A model generated the notes under the pieces. The model was given only the letters and a program-made list of their open reading frames with translations, was not told where the DNA came from and did not search any database. A stretch of 22,684 bases of DNA, taken from contig JAQGDQ010001876.1 in assembly GCA_030141605.1 (NCBI GenBank), positions 1 to 22,684 on the forward strand, read 5' to 3'. Every line of letters begins with the position of its first letter. Position 1 is the first letter of the stretch. Positions 21,201 to 22,684 of this stretch are shown here, one piece after another. The DNA comes from Tubiluchus corallicola. Its lineage: Eukaryota; Priapulida; Priapulimorpha; Priapulimorphida; Tubiluchidae. Both the position numbers and the translations under genes were made by a program.

Positions 21201-21841
21201 TTTACTCAATGTTATCAAAACTTGTTTCAAACAACCTACCATTAAAATGGCTGCGCCTAACGGTCATCGCGGGAGTTTAAATTTACATGTTTTATACAGC
21301 GTTACTGCCGACGCAAGCCATGCATACGAAAAGGTAGTACGTAAGTCGTATAAAATTTCAAGACGATTTTTTAAGCTTTATGTAAGTGGAGAGTTTTCTT
21401 GTGTTTTAAGAAACTCTAAAGAGGGCGTCGAGGGCATAACGAGGTGAATTTCATTTTCTATTTCTCTCTCGTAGAGGAATTGTCACAGAGGCGTTCATCG
21501 GCAGAGGTTTTTTTGGTTTATTGCATCGGGCCGCTTCAATATGTAATTCATGTCTGTTTTTTCTAAACTTTGTAAATTTTTCAAGGCTCTTGCTCTTGCT
21601 CTTAAGAAACAATTTTTATCGTGATTTCTTTTCCGTGTCAATCACAGCGGTACGACTCTCTTCAGGGTGAAAGATTTATGTCGTTAATAAATCTTAATGA
21701 AGTGATTATTAACTTGATTTCATTTAGGTCCTATAGAGTTTGAAGAATTAGATGCGACAACGACGCTTCCACCGTTATCGTCGCCGGAACAACAGTTGGA
21801 GAAAAATAATTCCAACAGCGATTTGAAGATCAAAAAGGAAG
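3177..21841 (+). CDS. Fcho: FCHO F-BAR endocytic adaptor gene, partial, eight exons
   Basis: Eight exons join in one frame with no stop into 261 codons. Every intron is GT-AG. In order the product reads RIEEAYSLSLAKLAK, GTFAPVW, GTLEVVQ, a lysine-rich stretch with KATDEYKSYVEKYA, HFQDVEIEHIKKMK, then ELTVEKLIDHF, HKGTG and IEFEELD. This matches the FCHO1/FCHO2 F-BAR domain from about residue 43 to its end, plus the first linker residues. Family knowledge: FCHO proteins dimerise through the curved F-BAR helices, bind PI(4,5)P2-rich plasma membrane, and help activate AP-2 at nascent clathrin-coated pits; their C-terminal mu-homology domain binds Eps15/intersectin. The start codon is upstream and the linker and mu-homology domain are downstream. 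SGIP1 is excluded as it lacks an F-BAR domain. Introns are 4718, 1219, 2876, 1392, 2310, 3382 and 1983 bp and are filled with repeats. Confidence 0.92.
3370..3999 (+). mobile_element. 5'-truncated LINE 3' end with ATGAAA-type tail
   Basis: The frame from about 3370 to the TAA at 3643-3645 encodes the typical C-terminus of a CR1-like LINE reverse-transcriptase protein. It reads YHNLLLPPAFQSYF, then HYARYSVGNYVLPLP, then KYNAIKIWSSIPREMK, then FKKASKNYLLQLYN and stop. The pattern H-N-xx-LPP-F ... NY-x-P-L ... K-x-IWxxIP ... FKxxxKxYLL is the usual tail of these proteins. A roughly 300-bp 3' UTR follows, ending in a simple tail of TGAAA/TAAAATGAAA units at about 3947-3998, as in CR1-type elements. 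It lies in the sense orientation in the first FCHO intron. Confidence 0.8.
3388..3645 (+). pseudogene. LINE reverse-transcriptase C-terminal fragment
   Basis: This is an open frame of 85 codons from the first ATG, but the homology starts upstream of that ATG, so the Met is not a real start. It holds only the last part of a LINE ORF2-like protein, after the reverse-transcriptase catalytic core, and has no FADD/YxDD motif. The copy is truncated at its 5' end as is usual for LINE insertions. No function is expected. Confidence 0.72.
4000..6207. other. Intron sequence, mostly unrecognised
   Basis: This is part of the 4.7-kb first intron. I see no exon with family homology and only short chance open frames. 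One small direct repeat, a 31-bp unit (TTTTCCCAGTTGCATGAAAA...) present twice, lies at 4928-4989. The region 5280-5600 is AT-rich with no recognisable element. Confidence 0.4.
4928..4989 (+). repeat. 31-bp tandem duplication, two copies
   Basis: TTTTCCCAGTTGCATGAAAA begins at 4928 and again at 4959, followed each time by CTACTTCATTG or TTAATTCATTG. There are only two copies with few differences, so the duplication is recent. Confidence 0.85.
6208..6500 (-). mobile_element. Antisense LINE 3' end with TTGAA tail
   Basis: Read on the minus strand the segment is A/T-rich 3'-UTR-like sequence that ends in GAACTGAATTGAATTGAAC, a TTGAA-type terminal microsatellite typical of some insect LINEs, preceded by GAAATAAAAATTT. 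No protein-coding part could be identified, so the 5' limit is uncertain. It directly adjoins the 38-bp array starting at 6508. Confidence 0.45.
6508..7284 (-). repeat. 38-bp minisatellite, right array (about 20 units)
   Basis: There are 20.4 head-to-tail units of 38 bp, each with AGAAGCACTGCAATCGTAG and ATAGGTTTACACACATGCC. Units are more uniform than in the left array. The main variants are GCGTAA/GTGTAA-type and ATGCC/ATGTC-type transitions, which fall into blocks and suggest recent local duplication. There are no unique spacers, so it is not a CRISPR array. Confidence 0.93.
7370..7807 (-). mobile_element. Internally deleted mariner-type element, right copy
   Basis: The 438-bp element is flanked by TA (7368-7369 and 7808-7809) and is inverted relative to the copy at 644-1049. 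It has the same termini, CAGGGTGTCCATAAAGTC. From ATG at 7727 the minus strand encodes an intact HTH region beginning MALSKEERIDLVLLSGGEGW and running through HRNRQPICF and GKLVKKFKETGSVLKS before breaking frame. A C-terminal piece MNFVKRIKLCSENDGNHVEN follows in another frame. It is about 30 bp longer internally than the left copy, so it better preserves the shared parent. The catalytic domain is absent. Confidence 0.82.
7512..7757 (-). pseudogene. Transposase remnant, N-terminal HTH region
   Basis: This minus-strand frame lies within the deleted mariner-type element. The likely original start is the ATG at 7727 (MALSKEERID); residues upstream of it are terminal-repeat sequence read through. 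About 58 residues match the helix-turn-helix start of arthropod mariner-like transposases (LLSGGEGWCYRKIAEEFN ... GKLVKKFKETGSV). After that the frame enters unrelated residues and stops. No DDE/DDD catalytic residues remain, so it cannot be an active transposase; a leftover DNA-binding peptide is possible but not supported. Confidence 0.7.
7970..8111 (+). CDS. Fcho: FCHO exon 2 of window (TFAPVW core of F-BAR)
   Basis: The acceptor CCGTTTAG ends at 7969 and the donor GTATGT starts at 8112. One base completes the Gly codon, then 47 codons begin TFAPVWQILKSCSDKLSSLH and continue MDMVHKYQDLQKELQKYN, ending KKYKT. GTFAPVW/GTFAPLW is a strong hallmark of FCHO F-BAR domains, and HLDLVRKLQELIKEVQKY is the vertebrate counterpart of the following helix. 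This exon and the next lie in the 2.45-kb segment that is absent from the inverted copy on the left of the window. Methionines and lysines alternate as expected for the amphipathic membrane-facing helix. Confidence 0.95.
8149..8178. repeat. TA/TG dinucleotide microsatellite
   Basis: A short run of AT dinucleotides, passing into TGTGTG, lies in the intron after FCHO exon 2. Confidence 0.8.
8250..8553 (+). mobile_element. pogo/Tigger-like MITE, copy 1
   Basis: The 304-bp element is bounded by TA (8248-8249 and 8554-8555). Its ends are CACTCACATCTTGGTTTGCC and the inverted partner GGCAAACTGAGATGTGAC; the right end has lost about two bases. Internal motifs (AGTCCCGCATACTACGGACA, CACTTTGTTTACATC) recur in reverse complement at 12501-12868. 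The TTTGCCGGAC terminal type and TA target suggest the pogo/Tigger branch of Tc1/mariner. It has no coding capacity. Confidence 0.75.
8556..9330. other. Intron sequence, unrecognised
   Basis: This is the rest of the intron between FCHO exons 2 and 3. No repeat family or exon was recognised. A short direct repeat ATTATTACCACAC lies near 8794-8817. Open frames here lack any recognisable similarity. Confidence 0.4.
9331..9402 (+). CDS. Fcho: FCHO exon 3 of window (GTLEVVQ helix)
   Basis: The acceptor TGTGTTTAG ends at 9330 and the donor GTACGT starts at 9403. The exon is 72 nt, phase 0 at both ends, with 24 codons beginning IKEQESGTLEVVQLVQQTMQ and ending NLQK. It aligns with the FCHO2 segment KEEVAGTLEAVQTIQ...LQK. 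The reading frame continues unbroken from the previous exon and into the next. It is too short to be found as an open reading frame, so the call rests on homology, splice sites and phase. Confidence 0.88.
9460..9894 (+). mobile_element. hAT-type MITE (CAGGGGTGTGCAAA ends)
   Basis: The 435-bp element has inverted termini CAGGGGTGTGCAAACTGCGG and TTTGCACACCCCTG, with GGCCCGCGGGCCAC just inside the left end. This terminal type is common for hAT elements across animals. The 8-bp flanks ATCTAGAT and GCGTAGAT agree at five positions, a decayed target duplication. A second copy, inverted, starts at 22512. It has no transposase. Confidence 0.8.
10291..10908 (-). repeat. Right inverted-repeat arm, outer part
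   Basis: This is the inverted partner of 1-621, lying in the intron between FCHO exons 3 and 4. It starts at TTATAAT (10291-10297), a 7-mer that also ends the inner right arm at 7830-7836. It ends near CCGTCGT at the limit of comparison set by the window start. The open frame at 10619-10867 is part of the repeat and is not a gene. Sequence just before it (about 9990-10140) also has the GAAACCG-rich look of this family but could not be aligned. Confidence 0.8.
10909..11628. other. Intron sequence, unrecognised
   Basis: This lies between the right outer arm and the hAT-like element at 11629. No exon or repeat family was recognised. The first part may continue the arm family, but its partner would be upstream of the window and cannot be compared. 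Confidence 0.35.
11629..12158 (-). mobile_element. Candidate hAT element with CAGTGG termini
   Basis: Inverted termini CAGTGGCGATATG (11629) and, read from 12158 on the minus strand, CAGTGGAGGTTTG agree at 10 of 13 positions. The minus-strand start continues TAGCTAAAATTAGTGG then AGGCACTGCTTC, a familiar hAT terminal pattern. The flanks ACTGTAT (left) and ACTGTAAT (right) look like an 8-bp target duplication with one base lost. I see no transposase. It ends 120 bp before FCHO exon 4. Confidence 0.55.
12279..12359 (+). CDS. Fcho: FCHO exon 4 of window
   Basis: The acceptor TTATCCAG ends at 12278 and the donor GTAAGT starts at 12360. The 81 nt, phase 0 at both ends, give 27 codons beginning SKEAYVARGTEYEKLRQSNG and ending SPKDLEK. 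It corresponds to SKENYNAKCVEQERLKKEG in FCHO2, the middle of the long F-BAR helix. Pogo-like MITEs in opposite orientation lie in the introns on either side of the exon 3-4 pair (8250-8553 and 12501-12868), and exons 3 and 4 together are 153 nt, a multiple of three. Confidence 0.87.
12501..12868 (-). mobile_element. pogo/Tigger-like MITE, copy 2, inverted
   Basis: The 368-bp element is flanked by TA at 12499-12500 and 12869-12870. Its ends are CACTCGTATCTCTGTTTGCC and GGCAAACCGAGATGTGAGTG. Its right half is the reverse complement of the left half of copy 1 (8250-8553), including GATGTAAACAAAGTG and GGACTGTGTCCGTAATATGC. The two copies lie in opposite orientation on either side of FCHO exons 3 and 4. 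Confidence 0.8.
13040..13371 (+). repeat. 52-bp minisatellite, about 6.3 units
   Basis: Units begin AGCCAAATGGCATAAAATTTG and continue with ACCAAATCTAAGTGAGAAA. Starts at 13051, 13104, 13156, 13208, 13260, 13312 and 13364 give one 53-bp and then five 52-bp steps. It lies in the intron between exons 4 and 5. A minus-strand open frame across it is a by-product of the repeat. Confidence 0.95.
13372..13751. other. Intron sequence, unrecognised
   Basis: This is intron between the 52-bp array and FCHO exon 5, ending in the acceptor tract CTTCTTTTTCC...CCTCCAG. Nothing else was recognised. Confidence 0.4.
13752..13856 (+). CDS. Fcho: FCHO exon 5 of window (VEKYA helix)
   Basis: The acceptor ACCTCCAG ends at 13751 and the donor GTAAGA starts at 13857. 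The 105 nt, phase 0 at both ends, encode 35 residues beginning AEAKFRKATDEYKSYVEKYA and continuing NIRSDFEKKMLMSCR. FCHO2 has KKATDTYK..VEKYALAKADFEQKM at this point, so the match is clear over the whole exon. The many Lys/Arg residues suit the positively charged membrane-binding face. The reading frame stays open into the flanking intron on both sides, but splice sites and phase fix the exon limits. Confidence 0.93.
14237..15176 (+). repeat. 16-bp minisatellite, about 58 units
   Basis: The consensus is GAATACTAGTACAGGT, with variant halves ACATGTGA, ACAGGCAA and ACACATGA. ACTAGT (palindrome) recurs in most units. In the middle (about 14690-15060) alternating ACAGGCAA and ACATGTGA units make a 32-bp higher-order repeat, and a longer block (14630-14720 and 14870-14960) is duplicated. 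The edges are degenerate and the centre more regular. It lies in the intron between exons 5 and 6. Confidence 0.94.
15177..16166. other. Intron sequence, unrecognised
   Basis: This is unique-looking intron between the 16-bp array and FCHO exon 6. The open frame from 15975 is intron read-through into the exon. No repeat family was recognised. Confidence 0.4.
16167..16265 (+). CDS. Fcho: FCHO exon 6 of window (FQDVEIEHIKKMK)
   Basis: The acceptor ATTGCAG ends at 16166 and the donor GTAGAA starts at 16266; this is the weakest donor of the set but is in the right place and phase. The 99 nt, phase 0 at both ends, give 33 codons beginning HFQDVEIEHIKKMKTFVETY and ending ALIQQ. This aligns with [20 protein letters not shown]...QIGQ in FCHO2, the last long F-BAR helix. 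The upstream in-frame open region from 15975 is intron read-through, not coding. Confidence 0.93.
16385..17358 (+). repeat. 47/50-bp minisatellite, about 20 units
   Basis: Units have two length forms that differ by 3 bp: GTGAACGAATTCACTG (50-bp unit) and GTGAAGTTCACTG (47-bp unit). Both continue AAAATGTGAACTACAGG then TTAAGTTGAACTTGAAC. The unit is itself made of TGAACN hexamers. It lies in the intron between exons 6 and 7. Confidence 0.95.
17359..17786. other. Intron sequence, unrecognised
   Basis: This is a spacer between the 47/50-bp array and the hAT-like element at 17787. No exon or known repeat was recognised. Confidence 0.4.
17787..18421 (+). mobile_element. hAT-like element with GAGATT flanking repeat
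   Basis: The 635-bp element begins CAGGGATGAGAATTTTCCGC and ends CATTCTCATCTCTG. Read inward from each end the termini are CAGGGATGAGAAT and CAGAGATGAGAAT. GAGATT directly flanks both ends (17781-17786 and 18422-18427). The stretch 17910-18250 is related to 260-600 and to its inverted copy at 10291-10640, sharing CTCCTAGATGT, TTTGGCTAAAATAGTTCAA, GGCAATGCGGCATATCTTCA and TTTATGAAATATAGGCAAC. It has no coding capacity. A hAT origin is inferred from the ends; the 6-bp duplication is shorter than the usual 8. Confidence 0.65.
18483..19616 (+). repeat. About 142-bp satellite-like array, eight units
   Basis: Units start AAAGACTTTGTTT at 18483, 18625, 18768, 18911, 19054, 19192 (TTTGTTT lost in one neighbour), 19333 and 19475, so lengths are 138-143 bp. 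Each unit ends with CTGGTAGATGGCGCCACG or a one- to two-base variant. Units are about 95% alike. The array ends 31 bp before FCHO exon 7. Minus-strand open frames here are artefacts of the repeat. Confidence 0.95.
18602..19608 (+). promoter_or_regulatory. Eight CTCF-like motifs, one per 142-bp unit
   Basis: The 15-mer CTGGTAGATGGCGCC (or CTGGTAGATGGCACC, last copy CTGCTAGATGGCACC) starts at 18602, 18745, 18888, 19031, 19169, 19310, 19452 and 19594. Against the CTCF consensus CCASYAGRKGGCRSY each copy fits 13 of 15 positions, including the whole AGRKGGCRSY core. The match is read directly; binding is inference. Confidence 0.45.
19648..19744 (+). CDS. Fcho: FCHO exon 7 of window (end of F-BAR, KGTG)
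   Basis: The acceptor TTCTCTAG ends at 19647 after a pyrimidine-rich tract and the donor GTAGGT starts at 19745. The exon has 32 codons beginning VHTELKQQSDELTVEKLIDH and ending HKGTGTEKL, plus one base of a split Gly codon. FCHO2 has VHEEF...[22 protein letters not shown] here, and the KGTG motif closes the F-BAR domain in this family. The 142-bp tandem array ends 31 bp upstream of the exon and leaves just enough room for the branch point and pyrimidine tract. Confidence 0.94.
19745..19889. other. Short intron stretch, unrecognised
   Basis: This is intron just after FCHO exon 7. Nothing was recognised before the tRNA-like segment. Confidence 0.35.
19890..19980 (-). mobile_element. Possible tRNA-derived SINE fragment
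   Basis: On the minus strand the sequence contains AAGTTCAAATCCTGGTGG, which fits a tRNA T-arm with a Pol III B box (GTTCAAATCC) followed by an acceptor-like TGGTGGAG. Upstream is TGTAACTCGAGCC, a weak match to the A-box/D-arm end. The fragment is followed on the minus strand by non-tRNA sequence with an A/T-rich run. A clean cloverleaf cannot be drawn, so this is more likely a decayed SINE head than a tRNA gene. Confidence 0.4.
20005..20110 (-). mobile_element. Possible antisense LINE or SINE 3' end with TTA tail
   Basis: Read on the minus strand the segment ends GACTTTAAATAAAGATTATT and then ATTA, the usual 3' end of several arthropod LINE families. No coding part was recognised. It lies just downstream of the tRNA-like fragment and could belong to the same or a different insertion. 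Confidence 0.4.
20335..20780 (+). repeat. Diverged direct repeat, copy A
   Basis: This is related in the same order and orientation to 20940-21430. Shared landmarks are CACCAAAAACGCATT, CTCTGATTAT, AAACTTGTTCCAAA, CCGTTAAAATGGCCACGC, CAGTTTAAATTTACAAGTTT, TTTTTTAAGCTTTA and GTTTTCTTGTG. Identity is roughly 70% by eye. No coding sequence was recognised; it could be an old interspersed repeat present twice. Confidence 0.7.
20940..21430 (+). repeat. Diverged direct repeat, copy B
   Basis: This is the partner of 20335-20780, with AACCAAAAACGTATT, CTCTGATTATG, AAACTTGTTTCAAAC, CCATTAAAATGGCTGCGCC, GAGTTTAAATTTACATGTTT, TTTTTTAAGCTTTA and GTTTTCTTGTG in the same order. The open frame 21247-21447 starts at the ATG of ATTAAAATGGCTGCG and is not conserved as a frame in copy A, so I do not call it a gene. 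Confidence 0.7.
21431..21727. other. Intron sequence before FCHO exon 8
   Basis: Nothing was recognised apart from a short GCTCTT run near 21592-21607 and the acceptor region ending CATTTAG. Confidence 0.4.
21728..21841 (+). CDS. Fcho: FCHO exon 8 of window (IEFEELD, start of linker)
   Basis: The acceptor CATTTAG ends at 21727 and the donor GTAGGA starts at 21842. The first two bases complete the Gly codon, followed by PIEFEELDATTTLPPLSSPE and then QQLEKNNSNSDLKIKKE, with one base left over for the next exon. PxxIEFEExD is the conserved exit from the F-BAR domain in FCHO proteins. After that the sequence turns Ser/Thr/Pro-rich and then Lys-rich, as in the disordered AP-2-activating linker. 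The next exon is beyond the window. Confidence 0.92.
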
Positions 21842-22511
21842 GTAGGAGGAGGAGGTCTAGAGATACTTTTTACCTTCCCTTTTTTCAGTGTCGCCTCTTT
21901 ATGATTGGTGTTGTTTAATGCATGATGTCTCTGGTTTTTTTTGCAAAATAGAGAATAGATTATTTTATTTTGAAAACTCTTCCAAAACTCTCAAACCGCA
22001 TCTGTCATCAGAAACATCTCATGGTTACATGGCAGCGGGATGCAAGGATGCAGAGAAAATTTTTGTGTGCTAGAGCTAGACAAATTTTGGGCCCCCTTCT
22101 TCTCCTATAGAAGGTCATGAAGCCTATAAAATGCAATATTGTTCATTAACTTTTATTTGTTAATAAATGAATTGTGTTTACTTGCAGTGAACACATCCCA
22201 TTTCATTTTCTACTAAGTAAAATGGCCTGTCTGGCTTTTTTCCTTGCAAAACAGCGAATAACTTAATCAAAATTGACCTTTTGCGCAAGTCCAGCTTCAT
22301 TACTCAATCTTGCCAGGTCCACTATCCATCCTACGTCGAGGTTTTAGGGTTTCTAGCGGCATCTGTTTCGGATAGACACGAATACTGGTCATGCCGACGT
22401 ATAAAATTCAACCTTTACGTACCCCGGTACCCCAGGACTTCGTGGTGACTGAAGCGATGTATTGGCTGCACTGCACTCTCCTGGGGGCGTAATTTCACCC
22501 TATGCATAAAC
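21842..22511. other. Intron sequence after FCHO exon 8
   Basis: It begins with the donor GTAGGA followed by a short GGA run (21846-21856). No further exon was found before the hAT element at 22512; the next FCHO exon must lie beyond the window. Confidence 0.4.
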
Positions 22512-22684
22512 CAGGGGTGTGCAAATTATCTGACTAGCCGGGCCACATGAAACTGTCCCACAATTCCCGTAGGCCACAGGCAGTTTGATCAAGGAGCCAA
22601 TTTTTGCATCCGACCTGCGTACATCATTACTACTGCACTCAAGAAACTATTTTAGAAGTTATTAAAATTTATATTACAAACCAG
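22512..22684 (-). mobile_element. hAT-type MITE, second copy, cut by window end
   Basis: It begins CAGGGGTGTGCAAATTATCT and continues as the reverse complement of the right part of the element at 9460-9894 (GACTAGCCGGGCCAC, then CCACAATTCCCG, then TACATCATTACTACTGCACT). The rest lies beyond the window. Confidence 0.78.

Overview
This window is animal nuclear DNA, most likely from an arthropod and probably an insect with a large, repeat-rich genome. The evidence is short GT-AG exons scattered through AT-rich introns, TA-flanked mariner-type and pogo-type elements, hAT-type elements, LINE 3' ends, and many minisatellites. No prokaryotic gene organisation is present.

The only host gene I can support is an FCHO (F-BAR endocytic adaptor) gene on the + strand. 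Eight short coding exons, at 3177-3251, 7970-8111, 9331-9402, 12279-12359, 13752-13856, 16167-16265, 19648-19744 and 21728-21841, splice in one continuous frame into 261 codons. They cover nearly all of the F-BAR domain and the start of the following linker. The start codon and roughly the first 40 residues lie upstream of the window. The rest of the linker and the C-terminal mu-homology domain lie downstream. Most of these exons are too short to stand out as open reading frames.

Everything else is intronic or upstream repeat DNA. From left to right: an inverted-repeat arm (1-1571) made of a hAT-related repeat, a deleted mariner element and a 38-bp minisatellite; a 1-kb pentanucleotide array (1573-2565); a LINE 3' end (3370-3999); the matching inverted arm (6508-7836) with its outer part displaced to 10291-10908; two pogo-like MITEs in opposite orientation (8250-8553, 12501-12868); hAT-type elements (9460-9894, 11629-12158, 17787-18421, 22512-end); and arrays of 52, 16, 47/50 and about 142 bp at 13040-13371, 14237-15176, 16385-17358 and 18483-19616. 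A diverged duplicated block follows at about 20335-21430. Tandem arrays alone make up about a quarter of the window.

The observations most worth a second look are these. (1) The inverted arms nest around FCHO exons, and the left arm looks like a copy of the right arm lacking exactly the 2.45 kb that holds exons 2 and 3, with a 7-bp microhomology at the junction. (2) An eight-unit, 142-bp array carries a CTCF-like site in every unit and ends 31 bp before exon 7. (3) The pentanucleotide array is about 1 kb long with a restricted unit alphabet. (4) The 47/50-bp array is built from nuclear-receptor-like half sites. All alignments were made by eye, so percentages are approximate.
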